Below, piece by piece: positions 26,158 through 35,499 of a DNA stretch of 64,000 bases. This DNA is from Njordibacter sp937773555 (GTDB lineage: Bacteria > Pseudomonadota > Gammaproteobacteria > Pseudomonadales > Balneatricaceae): positions 2,480,001-2,544,000 of the forward strand of contig NZ_CP159830.1 of the NCBI RefSeq assembly GCF_047730085.1, written 5' to 3'. Numbering within the stretch: the stretch's first letter is position 1; each line of letters opens with the position of its first letter. The notes beneath the pieces were generated by a model. The model was not told where the DNA came from, did not search any database, and worked only from the letters and a program-made list of their open reading frames with translations. The position numbers and the translations under genes were made by a program.

Positions 26158-27381
26158 TTAAGCTAGGATACGAGCTACAACACCAGCACCAACAGTACGG
26201 CCACCTTCGCGAATAGCGAAGCGTAAACCTTCATCCATGGCGATTGGGTTAATGAGCTCAACAACCATTTGGATGTTGTCACCAGGCATAACCATTTCTA
26301 CGCCTTCTGGCAATTCACAGGCACCTGTGATGTCCGTTGTACGGAAGTAGAACTGTGGACGGTATCCCTTAAAGAAAGGAGTGTGGCGTCCGCCTTCGTC
26401 TTTGCCTAGTACGTATACTTCAGCTTCAAACTTGGTGTGAGGAGTGATTGAACCAGGCTTAGCCAATACTTGACCACGCTCTACATCTTCACGCTTAGTA
26501 CCACGTAGTAGTACACCCACGTTCTCGCCTGCACGACCTTCGTCAAGCAACTTGCGGAACATCTCAACACCTGTACACGTAGAACGCGTAGTGTCTTTAA
26601 TGCCAATCATCTCTACGTCGTTACCAACGTTAACGATACCACGCTCAATACGACCCGTTACCACAGTACCGCGGCCTTGAATTGAGAACACATCTTCGAT
26701 AGGCATTAAGAAATCACCATCGATCGCACGCTCTGGCTGTGGAATGTAGCTGTCTAACGCGTCTACCAACTTACGTACTGCAGTGGTACCCATTTCGTTA
26801 GTGTCATCACCGTTCAATGCCATTAAGGCAGATCCTGGAATGATTGGCGTGTCATCACCTGGGAATTCGTACTCGTCTAGCAACTCACGAAGCTCCATTT
26901 CAACAAGTTCTAGCATCTCTGCGTATTCTTCTGAGTCTGCGCCGCCGCAATCTTCAGCTAACAAGTCTGACTTGTTTAGGAATACTACGATGTATGGTAC
27001 ACCTACCTGACGTGACAAAAGGATGTGCTCACGTGTCTGAGGCATTGGGCCATCAGTTGCGCCACATACCAAAATAGCACCGTCCATCTGGGCAGCACCA
27101 GTGATCATGTTCTTCACATAATCAGCGTGTCCTGGACAGTCAACATGGGCGTAATGACGCTGCTCAGAATCATATTCAACGTGTGAAGTTGCGATGGTGA
27201 TACCACGCTCGCGCTCTTCAGGGGCGTTGTCGATCTGAGAGAAGTCTTTTAGCTCTCCGCCAAACGCTTCTGCACAAACACGAGTCAATGCAGCTGTTAA
27301 TGTAGTTTTACCGTGGTCAACGTGACCAATGGTGCCGACGTTTACGTGCGGCTTATTTCTTTCAAACTTTTCCTTAGCCAT
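26158..27381 (-). CDS. tufB: Elongation factor Tu (copy in the tRNA-tufB operon)
   Basis: Protein of 407 residues identical to that of the other copy at 6752-7975. I chose the ATG at 27379-27381 (MAKEKFERNKPHVNVG), preceded by GGAGG. The frame extends 40 codons further upstream into non-coding DNA. The gene lies behind four tRNA genes and in front of tRNA-Trp-secE-nusG, the standard tufB location. Sharing the transcript with Thr, Tyr and Gly tRNAs links supply of EF-Tu and its tRNA ligands. Confidence 0.98.
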   Translation of the reverse strand: MAKEKFERNKPHVNVGTIGHVDHGKTTLTAALTRVCAEAFGGELKDFSQIDNAPEERERGITIATSHVEYDSEQRHYAHVDCPGHADYVKNMITGAAQMDGAILVCGATDGPMPQTREHILLSRQVGVPYIVVFLNKSDLLAEDCGGADSEEYAEMLELVEMELRELLDEYEFPGDDTPIIPGSALMALNGDDTNEMGTTAVRKLVDALDSYIPQPERAIDGDFLMPIEDVFSIQGRGTVVTGRIERGIVNVGNDVEMIGIKDTTRSTCTGVEMFRKLLDEGRAGENVGVLLRGTKREDVERGQVLAKPGSITPHTKFEAEVYVLGKDEGGRHTPFFKGYRPQFYFRTTDITGACELPEGVEMVMPGDNIQMVVELINPIAMDEGLRFAIREGGRTVGAGVVARILA

Positions 27382-27533
27382 GATAGCCTCCGACAATGGG
27401 CGACCAATTGGCCGCGCTAAGTTAAATAATGCAGCCACCCACTTATTGAGTAAACTGCAGATAACAAGAAGGGTAGATATATTGCTATATCTACCCTTCA
27501 AAATATATCGTGCTCCTTTGCCACTTGTGACAA

Positions 27534-27608
27534 TGGAGCTCTAGGGCGGAATTGAACCGCCGACCTCACCCTTACCAAGGGTGCGCTCTACCCCTGAGCT
27601 ACTAGAGC
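27534..27608 (-). tRNA. thrT: tRNA-Thr (GGT)
   Basis: A 75-base cloverleaf with encoded CCA. The anticodon stem-loop CCCTTGGTAAGGG gives GGT. The acceptor GCTCTAG pairs with CTAGAGC. It is the last of four tRNAs before tufB, in the same order as the E. coli thrU-tyrU-glyT-thrT-tufB operon. Confidence 0.97.
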
Positions 27609-27687
27609 TTATAACGCACTAAACTGGCTCTAAATAGCCTTCAATCAATTCACTAACCTAAACACACTAAGTGAACCTAATACAATG

Positions 27688-27762
27688 TGGAGCGGGTAGC
27701 GGGAATCGAACCCGCATATACAGCTTGGAAGGCTGTCGTGATAGCCATTATACCATACCCGC
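27688..27762 (-). tRNA. glyT: tRNA-Gly (TCC)
   Basis: A 75-base cloverleaf with encoded CCA. The anticodon stem-loop CAGCCTTCCAAGCTG gives TCC. The acceptor GCGGGTA pairs with TACCCGC. Confidence 0.97.
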
Positions 27763-27768
27763 AAAGAA

Positions 27769-27852
27769 TGGTGGTGGGAGGTGGATTCGAACCACCGAAG
27801 CTTACGCGTCAGATTTACAGTCTGATCCCTTTGGCCACTCGGGAACCCCACC
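27769..27852 (-). tRNA. tyrU: tRNA-Tyr (GTA)
   Basis: An 84-base class II tRNA with a long variable arm and encoded CCA. The anticodon stem-loop CAGACTGTAAATCTG gives GTA. The acceptor GGTGGGG pairs with TCCCACC, with one G-U at the base. Confidence 0.97.
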
Positions 27853-27873
27853 TAAGTATTCTTTATCAGGAAC

Positions 27874-27949
<76 letters not shown>

Positions 27950-27984
27950 TAAATTGCCTGTGCCCCTGAACTCAGGAGGTGCGT

Positions 27985-28013
27985 ATAATACTGAACGAAC
28001 TAGTAGGATGCAA
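27985..28013 (-). promoter_or_regulatory. Promoter of the tRNA-tufB operon
   Basis: On the minus strand a -35 TTGCAT (28008-28013) and a -10 TATTAT (27985-27990) are exactly 17 bases apart. They are followed by a GC-rich stretch (ACGCACCTCC), which fits a growth-rate-controlled stable-RNA promoter. Confidence 0.78.
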
Positions 28014-28041
28014 GCATCAATGATGATTTTATTAAAGTTTT

Positions 28042-28767
28042 TTAGAGCTGATGCAAACCAGCCAGTTGCGCCATACCATCAAGCACCAATTGCTCTACAT
28101 AAGTCACACCAAGCTCGTTAGCAATGGCTAAACCATCTCCCCCACAAAGCAGTATTTCGTAGCCCTGGCCTTGGGCCTCCCTCACCAGAGCACAAACACC
28201 ATAGTGGGCCATTTGGAAACACCCCGCTAATACTGCTTGGGCTGTGGAAGTGCCAGGATGAATATTTTCTAGGGCCCGATGGGTAATGTTAATTTGGGCA
28301 GTATCACGCGCTAGCGCTTGGGACATAAGCCTTGCGCCAGGAATAATATAGCTGCCTTCATGATGGCCTTGTGCACTTACATAGTCCAAGGTGATGGCAC
28401 TGCCACAATCAACTACACAAACGGCGTTGCGTGTATGTTGCCTTGCAGCTACCATGGCTAGCCATCTATCTACGCCTAGCTGCTGAGTTTGCTGATAGCC
28501 ATTGGTGAGGTCTTGCCAGCAGTCTTGGGTGGTGATCTGATGGCATGGTATATTTTTTTCATGTGCCCAGGCTGCCACACAAAGACCCTGCGCATCATCA
28601 CCCACACTCGCCCAATACATCGCGCCAGCAGCCTCTGGCAGGATAGCCTGCAGCTGAGCCATATTTAAGTCACGCACCAATATTGCTCCTGAGCGGTGCA
28701 CTGCACCTTGCTGCTGCAGCCTCCACTTAAGACGAGTATTGCCTATATCTACTAACAAGTCAGTCAC
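28042..28767 (-). CDS. coaX: Type III pantothenate kinase
   Basis: Protein of 241 residues that phosphorylates pantothenate, the first step of coenzyme A synthesis. The ASKHA-fold motifs are present: DIGNTRLKW (phosphate 1), GVDRWLAMVAAR (substrate) and VVDCGSAITLDYV (phosphate 2). The start is a GTG at 28765-28767 with GAGGAG upstream, overlapping the birA stop by four bases. The birA-coaX pair upstream of the tRNA-tufB operon is the Pseudomonas arrangement. Confidence 0.96.
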   Translation of the reverse strand: MTDLLVDIGNTRLKWRLQQQGAVHRSGAILVRDLNMAQLQAILPEAAGAMYWASVGDDAQGLCVAAWAHEKNIPCHQITTQDCWQDLTNGYQQTQQLGVDRWLAMVAARQHTRNAVCVVDCGSAITLDYVSAQGHHEGSYIIPGARLMSQALARDTAQINITHRALENIHPGTSTAQAVLAGCFQMAHYGVCALVREAQGQGYEILLCGGDGLAIANELGVTYVEQLVLDGMAQLAGLHQL

Positions 28768-29741
28768 TGGCGCTCCTCAATAGGTCGCAAACTAATCTCG
28801 CCACCACTATAAGCCTCTATCATCCCGCTATGTTCTATTATTAGCGCACCCACCTGGTTCACACCACGGCAAATACCCTCAATGCACTTAGTTGGAAGCA
28901 GAAGCTGAACCTTTTGGTCTTGGTAATAGTGGTATTGCTGCCATTCATCACGCATAGCACCGAAGCCATGTTGCACAAACTCATGCAAGTATTCATTTAA
29001 ACGCAATAAAATCTGCGCCACAACGTCATTGCGGCTTAGTTGATAGCCTAGCTGCGCAAGACTCACCCAAGGCTGATCGATAGCATCATCATGCATTAAA
29101 TGCACATTAAGACCAATGCCAATGACCACATGACAAGGGCCTGTTGCGTCGCCTCGCATTTCCAGCAAAATACCAGCAAGTTTTTTGCCGTCAACTAAGA
29201 CATCATTGGGCCACTTTAGCTGTACTTGCTTTACCCCCATATCGGCTAATGCATGTGTCAACGCCAAACCCACAACTAAACTCAGCCCTTCTAGAGCAAC
29301 GGCTCCACCATAAAAATGCCAACCAAGAGACAAGGCAACATTTTGGCCAAACGGCGACTGCCATTGTCGGCCTAGACGACCGCGCCCTGATGTTTGCACT
29401 TCAGCCAGCACCACGTCACCATGAATAGATCGCTGCTGCTGGTGCTGCATTAAGGTTTGATTGGTAGATGGAAGGGACATGTACAACTGCACATTAAAGC
29501 TAGGGTCTAGAATGGGAAGCTGGCGCTGTATCGCCTCCACGTCTAGTAAATCTAGGCCACCTGAAATACGATAACCACGACCACGTACGCGATGTAAGTT
29601 TACCCCCAATGCTTCCACACCTTTGAGCTGCTTCCAAACAGCAGCTCTAGTCATACTCAGGTGCTGGCCTAAGGCCGTACCCGAGTGGAACTGACCATCG
29701 GCTAGCAAGTGGAGTAACTGATTAAGACTCGTTAATGACAT
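28764..29741 (-). CDS. birA: Biotin operon repressor / biotin-protein ligase
   Basis: Bifunctional protein of 325 residues. An N-terminal winged helix (about 1-65, GTALGQHLSMTRAAVWKQLKGVEALG) is followed by the ligase domain with the biotinyl-adenylate loop GRGRLGRQW and the lysine motif KWPNDVLVDGKKLAGIL. It biotinylates acetyl-CoA carboxylase carrier protein, and with its HTH domain it probably also represses biotin genes. It is coupled to coaX. Confidence 0.97.
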   Translation of the reverse strand: MSLTSLNQLLHLLADGQFHSGTALGQHLSMTRAAVWKQLKGVEALGVNLHRVRGRGYRISGGLDLLDVEAIQRQLPILDPSFNVQLYMSLPSTNQTLMQHQQQRSIHGDVVLAEVQTSGRGRLGRQWQSPFGQNVALSLGWHFYGGAVALEGLSLVVGLALTHALADMGVKQVQLKWPNDVLVDGKKLAGILLEMRGDATGPCHVVIGIGLNVHLMHDDAIDQPWVSLAQLGYQLSRNDVVAQILLRLNEYLHEFVQHGFGAMRDEWQQYHYYQDQKVQLLLPTKCIEGICRGVNQVGALIIEHSGMIEAYSGGEISLRPIEERQ

Positions 29742-29784
29742 AAGAATTACCGCGTCGCTGCGCGCCTATCAATAGCGCCACATA

Positions 29785-31197
29785 TTACTTCTGTTTGGCC
29801 TTTTTCTTAGCCTTATTAACATGTTTCACTAGTCGCTGCTTTTTAGTAATTTGGCGCTGGGACAGAACATTCTTTTTGCCATCAAAAGGATTATCACTGG
29901 TACGGAATTCAAACCTCACAGGAGTACCACGGATCTTCAGCACTTTAATGAACTTATTTTCCAAATAACGCTTGTAGGTGGTAGGTAATGCGTTTGTTTG
30001 GTTACCATGCACTATAAACAAAGGCGGGTTAGAGCCACCTAGGTGAGCATAACGCAGCTTAATTCGACGCCCGTGCACCAAGGGGGGTTGGTGGTCTAGT
30101 ATTGCGTCTTCTAGTAATGTGGTTAACTTGTTGGTGCTCCATTTGGTGAAGGCACAGCCATGCGCCTCTTCAACTGATTTGTACAAATCACCTACACCAG
30201 AACCATGTAATGCTGAGATAAAGTGAATGCGTGCAAATTTAGCAAACTCCAAACGGGCCTGTAGCTCATGTTTTACATGAGCTTTATCGTCAACAGACAT
30301 GCCGTCCCATTTATTGACAGCGATCACTAATGCCCGACCCGCATCAATAACAAAGCCTAACAGGTGCATGTCTTGCTCTGTTAGACCTTCGTGAGCGTCA
30401 ACGACTAACACAACAACATGGGCATCTTTAATGGCTTGTAGTGTCTTAACAATCGAAAACTTCTCCACCGTTTCTGTAACGCTACGACGACGACGCACAC
30501 CTGCGGTATCGATTAAGGTATATGGCTTGTCGTTACGGCGATAGGGAATATAGATACTGTCACGCGTAGTGCCCGCTTCATCATAGACCACAACACGGTC
30601 TTCACCCAACATACGGTTGACCAAAGTAGACTTGCCTACATTTGGCCGACCCACGACACCAATGCGAATGCCTCCTTCTGAGTCCGGCGGGAACCCTTGG
30701 TCTTCTGGAAACGGTGCCAACACATCTTCAATCAACTGGCTTACACCACGGCCATGAGACGCTGCAATAGGGCGCGGCAAACCGACTAGACCTAGGCCAT
30801 AAAAATCACCCAAGGCTACGTCAATATCAATACCATCAGTTTTATTTACTACCAAATAGCAAGGTTTATCACAGCGGCGAAGATGGTCGGCAATCAACTC
30901 ATCAGAAGGGTTCAGACCCGCCTTGCCATCAACTAAAAATAATACTGCGTCAGCTTCGTCGATCGCCAGCAACGACTGCTCTGCCATCACTTGATCAATA
31001 CCGGCTTCATCACCACTAATACCGCCAGTATCAATAACGATATAGTCTCGCTCTTCGGTCTTACCTTCACCATATTTTCGGTCACGAGTAAGGCCTGGAA
31101 AATCTGCCACTAAAGCATCACGAGAGCGCGTTAAGCGATTAAAAAGTGTGGATTTACCCACGTTAGGGCGCCCAACAAGGGCAATTACGGGATTCAT
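29785..31197 (-). CDS. der: Ribosome-associated GTPase Der (EngA)
   Basis: Protein of 470 residues with two tandem G domains, each with its own P-loop GRPNVGKST (9-17 and about 182-190), DTGG/DTAG switch II and NKxD motifs, then a KH-like domain and a lysine-rich tail (KAKKKAKQK). Der acts late in 50S assembly. It follows bamB by 11 bases, as in E. coli and Pseudomonas. Confidence 0.98.
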   Translation of the reverse strand: MNPVIALVGRPNVGKSTLFNRLTRSRDALVADFPGLTRDRKYGEGKTEERDYIVIDTGGISGDEAGIDQVMAEQSLLAIDEADAVLFLVDGKAGLNPSDELIADHLRRCDKPCYLVVNKTDGIDIDVALGDFYGLGLVGLPRPIAASHGRGVSQLIEDVLAPFPEDQGFPPDSEGGIRIGVVGRPNVGKSTLVNRMLGEDRVVVYDEAGTTRDSIYIPYRRNDKPYTLIDTAGVRRRRSVTETVEKFSIVKTLQAIKDAHVVVLVVDAHEGLTEQDMHLLGFVIDAGRALVIAVNKWDGMSVDDKAHVKHELQARLEFAKFARIHFISALHGSGVGDLYKSVEEAHGCAFTKWSTNKLTTLLEDAILDHQPPLVHGRRIKLRYAHLGGSNPPLFIVHGNQTNALPTTYKRYLENKFIKVLKIRGTPVRFEFRTSDNPFDGKKNVLSQRQITKKQRLVKHVNKAKKKAKQK

Positions 31198-31208
31198 AAA
31201 TAAACCAA

Positions 31209-32378
31209 TTATTTCAAGCCAAGACGCGTAAGACGGCCATCTAGACTGAGTAAGAAAATATTATCTTGGTAGCTCTTGCTACCAATACGAGCACCTTTTA
31301 GGGCCATTTTTTGACGACCTACAATCTCACCATTACTAAGCTTAAGTACGTGCGCATAGCCTTGTGTATCAATAACTAATGCATTACCTGCCAACCCCAT
31401 AGGAGCCGCTAATATACGATGTTTAAGGGCGTCACTCTGCCACAACACATGGCCTAGCTCTTGGTCATAAGCAAGCACACCATCCTGAGCATCCACAACC
31501 AAAACCGCATCACCGACTATGGCTGTACCACTAATACTAGACACTGGCTGTTGCCACTTAACGGTGCCAGTTAAGGCGTCGATTGCTGCAATGTTGCCCT
31601 GATAACTAGTCACATATAGCAAATCGTCTATCAGCGTTAATGTGCCATCTACATCGGATAAACGCTCAATTTCTGAACGACCTTGCGCAGAACTAATACT
31701 CTTCTGCCACACCTCGTTACCCACTTGATTATCCAAAGCCACTAACTTACCGCTGGCGAAGCCTGCGTAGGTGTAGCTTTTGGTAACAAGTGGCGTACTA
31801 GTGCCTCTCAGGGTTAAGCTAGGAAGATTTGCTGAATAAGACCATTGGAAATTGCCATCAGTTATTGAATAGGCGCTTACCTTCCCATCCACTGTTTGCA
31901 CGACAACAATTTCACTATTAGCTTGCGGCGCTGCTAAAGCCTCACTAGACGCATTCACCTGCCACAACACAGACCCATCAACACTACTTACAGAAACTAA
32001 CTTACCACTGCGGGTCACCACAAATAATTGTTCGTTTATTTGGCCTACGCCTGCAGTCACTGGCTGAGCAAGATCGGTCTGCCAGTTAACCGCTCCTGTG
32101 TCTATATTAAAGGACCCCAACTGCTGACCAGAAGCTGCAAATATAGCATTAGCCGATAACACAGGCTGCATTACTGAACTACCTTCAACATCGCCTTTGC
32201 CCACAGACACAGACCAATGTTCAACGAGTTCAACTTGCGGCTCAAACCCCTCCAGTGGGGTAGGATCTGGTAGATCCCCACCAGTTGATGAACACGCACT
32301 AACAGTGATTAACGCTAGACAACCAATAACCAGCTTTAACGGCCTAGCACTCATGTTAACAATTTCTATCCTAGTCAT
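31209..32378 (-). CDS. bamB: Outer membrane assembly lipoprotein BamB
   Basis: Beta-propeller lipoprotein of the BAM complex that inserts beta-barrel proteins into the outer membrane. A signal peptide ends in the lipobox VSAC. Repeated PQQ-like blades follow (ANAIFAAS, TGAVNWQTD, DGSVLWQVN, VGNEVWQKS, TGTVKWQQP), with the conserved SLTLRGTSTP and RSEIERLSDVDGTL segments. The first ATG (32378) has no clear binding site. A start at 32354 (MSARPLKLVIGC) gives a more typical signal peptide and may be the true one. Confidence 0.95.
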   Translation of the reverse strand: MTRIEIVNMSARPLKLVIGCLALITVSACSSTGGDLPDPTPLEGFEPQVELVEHWSVSVGKGDVEGSSVMQPVLSANAIFAASGQQLGSFNIDTGAVNWQTDLAQPVTAGVGQINEQLFVVTRSGKLVSVSSVDGSVLWQVNASSEALAAPQANSEIVVVQTVDGKVSAYSITDGNFQWSYSANLPSLTLRGTSTPLVTKSYTYAGFASGKLVALDNQVGNEVWQKSISSAQGRSEIERLSDVDGTLTLIDDLLYVTSYQGNIAAIDALTGTVKWQQPVSSISGTAIVGDAVLVVDAQDGVLAYDQELGHVLWQSDALKHRILAAPMGLAGNALVIDTQGYAHVLKLSNGEIVGRQKMALKGARIGSKSYQDNIFLLSLDGRLTRLGLK

Positions 32379-32420
32379 TATTTGGGGATCTCTTTACCAT
32401 TGCATTAGGCACTCAATACA

Positions 32421-33062
32421 CTATTGCGCAAGATTATCTAGCTTCAAACCTAACAGCGGACTATTTACACCACCAGCAATAGCAAGCAGCGAGGCTGCAG
32501 AGTACGCTTCTCTAGCCGCATCTAAATCGCCTTGAGCAACCAATACATCGCCACGAGTTTCTAACCGACCTAGCTGCCACGCATCATCACCATCTACCAA
32601 CAAAGCCAATGCTTGGCTATGTTGATCTTGCGCACTTAGCACCTTAGCCAAACGAATAGTGGCCAACGCATTAACTTCAGCATCACCCTGTTGCGTTAAC
32701 ACCCACTGTAATTCGACTGCTGCTGCAGGCAAATTACCGTCTTGAACTTCAACTCTGGCTAACATAAGGGCAGCAAACTGAGCATAGGAGCTAGAACCAA
32801 ACTCAGCTTTAAGTAATTTGCTGTTATAGCGTATTTCAGCAATTTCAGTATCACTTAACTGCCCGGCTGGTGAACTATTCATTAGCTGCTGAAAGTATGC
32901 ACTAGCTGTTTCTGCCTGGTTAACCTGATGGTCCTGATAGGCATTCCAGCTTAATACCCCGCCCACGGAAACTGCAATGGTGAGTATTAATGACTTACCA
33001 TTTTCCTGCCACCAACGTTTAAGTGCTTCTACCTGCTCTTCTTCTGTTTTCATTTCGGCCAC
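32421..33062 (-). CDS. YfgM-like membrane-anchored TPR protein
   Basis: Protein of about 213 residues with a short cytoplasmic N-terminus (EEEQVEALKRWWQENG), one membrane helix (about 23-40) and a periplasmic helical-repeat domain rich in Ala and Leu. It belongs to the YfgM (UPF0070) family, which in E. coli binds SecYEG and periplasmic chaperones. I chose the GTG at 33060-33062 because AGGGAG lies nine bases upstream; the next ATG (33053) is too far from it. It sits between hisS and bamB, the conserved position. Confidence 0.9.
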   Translation of the reverse strand: MAEMKTEEEQVEALKRWWQENGKSLILTIAVSVGGVLSWNAYQDHQVNQAETASAYFQQLMNSSPAGQLSDTEIAEIRYNSKLLKAEFGSSSYAQFAALMLARVEVQDGNLPAAAVELQWVLTQQGDAEVNALATIRLAKVLSAQDQHSQALALLVDGDDAWQLGRLETRGDVLVAQGDLDAAREAYSAASLLAIAGGVNSPLLGLKLDNLAQ

Positions 33063-33095
33063 GACCAAAAACTCCCTTAATGCTGCTTGTAGTAA

Positions 33096-34373
33096 TTATT
33101 GAATAAGCTCAGCAACGTGCGCTGATACTTGATCTAGAGATATGCTTTGCTGCTCGCCCTGCCCATGCAGTGGCTTAATCTGGATTTGACCCTGTGCTAA
33201 CTCATCTTCGCCCATAATAAGCACCAGTTTAGCACCACAACGGTCAGCCTTTTTCATTTGATTTTTGAGACTACCACCACCGCAGTGCCACAATAAACGT
33301 AAGCCCGAGATGTCAGTGCGCAATTGTTCTGCTAATTGCATGGTGCGAACGGTTGCTGCATCACCCATATGGGCTAGATACACATCAGCTTGCTGCCCAA
33401 GACCAGCCGGCTCTTGCTGCATTTCTTGTAGCAACAAAATCATCCGCTCTACCCCCATAGCCCAACCTACAGCAGGCGTAGGCTTACCCCCTAGCTGCTC
33501 AATCATACCGTCATAACGGCCACCACCACATACGGTACCCTGTGCACCTAATTTATCAGTGACCCATTCAAAAACAGTTTTGCAATAATAGTCTAACCCC
33601 CTCACTAAACGAGGGTTAACCTCATAACTAATGCCTGCGGCGTCTAAAAGTTCACGCAAACGCTCAAAGTGCACACGAGATCCATCATCTAAGTAACCAT
33701 AAAAATCAGGTGCACCGTCTAACAATGCCTGAGTGCTTTCATCCTTACTGTCTAGCACACGCAATGGATTAGTCGTGACACGACGCTGACTGTCTGCATC
33801 TAACAAAGCCATATTAGCTTGCAAAAATGCCACTAAATCAGTTCGATAGGCAGCCCGAGCTGCGGCACTACCTAACGTGTTCAACTGCAATTTTACAGCA
33901 CCTTGCAAACCTAATTGCCGCCACAGACGCGCTGTCATTATAATTAGCTCAGCATCTACATCTGGACCGTCTAAACCATAGACCTCTGCACCAAACTGGT
34001 GAAACTGTCTTTGGCGACCTTTTTGTGGGCGCTCATAGCGGAACATAGGTCCGTGATACCACAAACGTTGCACTTGATTATAGGTCAACCCATGCTCTTG
34101 AGCAGCACGCACACAGGACGCTGTGCCCTCTGGCCGCAAGGTCATGTTGTCGCCATTGCGATCTGCGAAGGTATACATTTCTTTTTCAACCACATCAGTG
34201 GCTTCGCCGATTGAGCGACAAAATAAATCTGTTTTTTCCGCGATGGGCATACGGATTTCTTGATAACCGTACTGGTCAAACACTAACTTTACCTGTGCTT
34301 CAAAAAACTGCCACAACGGCGTTTGAGCCGGCAATATATCGTTCATGCCGCGAATGGCTTTTATAGACGCCAA
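33096..34373 (-). CDS. hisS: Histidyl-tRNA synthetase
   Basis: Class II aminoacyl-tRNA synthetase of 425 residues. It shows motif 1 (about 50-80), motif 2 with the arginine (MFRYERPQKGRQRQFHQ), the histidine-specific signatures LVRGLDYYCKTVFEW and CGGGRYDGMIEQLGG, and a C-terminal anticodon-binding domain. It charges tRNA-His. It lies directly downstream of rodZ; ispG, usually between the two, is absent here. Confidence 0.98.
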   Translation of the reverse strand: MASIKAIRGMNDILPAQTPLWQFFEAQVKLVFDQYGYQEIRMPIAEKTDLFCRSIGEATDVVEKEMYTFADRNGDNMTLRPEGTASCVRAAQEHGLTYNQVQRLWYHGPMFRYERPQKGRQRQFHQFGAEVYGLDGPDVDAELIIMTARLWRQLGLQGAVKLQLNTLGSAAARAAYRTDLVAFLQANMALLDADSQRRVTTNPLRVLDSKDESTQALLDGAPDFYGYLDDGSRVHFERLRELLDAAGISYEVNPRLVRGLDYYCKTVFEWVTDKLGAQGTVCGGGRYDGMIEQLGGKPTPAVGWAMGVERMILLLQEMQQEPAGLGQQADVYLAHMGDAATVRTMQLAEQLRTDISGLRLLWHCGGGSLKNQMKKADRCGAKLVLIMGEDELAQGQIQIKPLHGQGEQQSISLDQVSAHVAELIQ

Positions 34374-34417
34374 AATGTGTTCCTTATTTAATGGAGGTGT
34401 CGCTAACTAATGCAGGT

Positions 34418-35374
34418 CTATTTGCTTAACGTAAGGCGCGCAATATCTTTACGTGTATGTGGTTTTAGATCAATTGTTCGGCCATCAAATGTCATGGTAG
34501 CAACGCCAGAAGAGCGTCCCAACAACACTTCTATAGGCGCAGTGATCACTTGTTCTATGGTATCTCCTGCAGAGTACAAGTCTGACAGTACCATTTTACC
34601 ATTCGCATCTTTAATCTCTACCCAGCAGTCTTTATCAAACACCATGACTAACTGTGCTTGGTTTGGCAGCAGCACAACGGCATCAGTAACTTCTTTGGGC
34701 GCTTGCTCTGTTGCCGCTTCTGCAACTGGATCGACCACCGGCTCAACCACAACAACTTGCGCCTGTTCACTCTCTATAATTGACTCAGCTTCTGGCACAA
34801 TCGCATCTACTTCACTCTCATTTGTTAAAAGTAGAAGTAAGTCAAGGTTGGCATCATCAGTATCTAAGCCTTCAACTAAGGTGCCACTGGGGAGCTCTTG
34901 CTCTGCACCACTGGATAGTTGTGGCAACATTTGGCTACCATTTTGGCTTTGCCACCAAACGATTGACGCCGCCACCAAACCCACAACAAAGACAATTGAG
35001 ATTAACTTAACCCAAGTATCACCGGGCTTACTTTGCTGGACACCCTTGCGGATAGCTGACATGGGCTTGGCACTGTTATTAGGCACACCATAGGCTAAAT
35101 CAAACTCGGCCACTAGGGCTTGGCCATCTAAACCCAGATGACGCGCATATGAGCGAATATACCCTCGAGCAAATACAAAGCTTGGAATCAACTCAAAGTC
35201 ATCTTCTTCAATAGCATTAATGACTTTTGAGGTTAAATGTAAATCACGGGCTGTTTCTTTTTGAGACAGACCCTGTTCCTCGCGAGCTTGGCGCAATAAG
35301 TGACCAGGAAAGCCTGGCAACTGTCCGTCTAATTCTGGTTGATCCTGCATATCTAATGGTTCCAAATCACTCAC
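34418..35374 (-). CDS. rodZ: Cytoskeletal / cell-shape protein RodZ
   Basis: Protein of 318 residues. A cytoplasmic helix-turn-helix (about 22-90, LLRQAREEQGLSQKETARDLHLTSKVINAIE) is followed by a basic linker, one membrane helix (about 121-140), an acidic periplasmic stretch and a C-terminal beta domain of the DUF4115 type. RodZ links MreB to the elongasome. The pilF gene usually found between rlmN and rodZ in pseudomonads is missing. Confidence 0.95.
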   Translation of the reverse strand: MSDLEPLDMQDQPELDGQLPGFPGHLLRQAREEQGLSQKETARDLHLTSKVINAIEEDDFELIPSFVFARGYIRSYARHLGLDGQALVAEFDLAYGVPNNSAKPMSAIRKGVQQSKPGDTWVKLISIVFVVGLVAASIVWWQSQNGSQMLPQLSSGAEQELPSGTLVEGLDTDDANLDLLLLLTNESEVDAIVPEAESIIESEQAQVVVVEPVVDPVAEAATEQAPKEVTDAVVLLPNQAQLVMVFDKDCWVEIKDANGKMVLSDLYSAGDTIEQVITAPIEVLLGRSSGVATMTFDGRTIDLKPHTRKDIARLTLSK

Positions 35375-35499
35375 TATCAGTACCTTTTAATGTTATTCGA
35401 CGCTGAGTTAATTAATATTAGTCAGACTTATCTATGGTGCTTTATAGACCCATCATAACGCCCATTTTTGGACACTGCCAGTATAGGGAAGTTCCTTAA

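Noticed and set aside
26158..27501. Longer tufB with 40 extra N-terminal residues
   Set aside because: The extension is intergenic DNA; EF-Tu starts MAKEKFERNKPH as in the other copy.
34410..35093. Plus-strand 227-codon frame opposite rodZ
   Set aside because: Antisense to a well-supported gene; its Thr/Ser-rich composition is a by-product of the rodZ codons.
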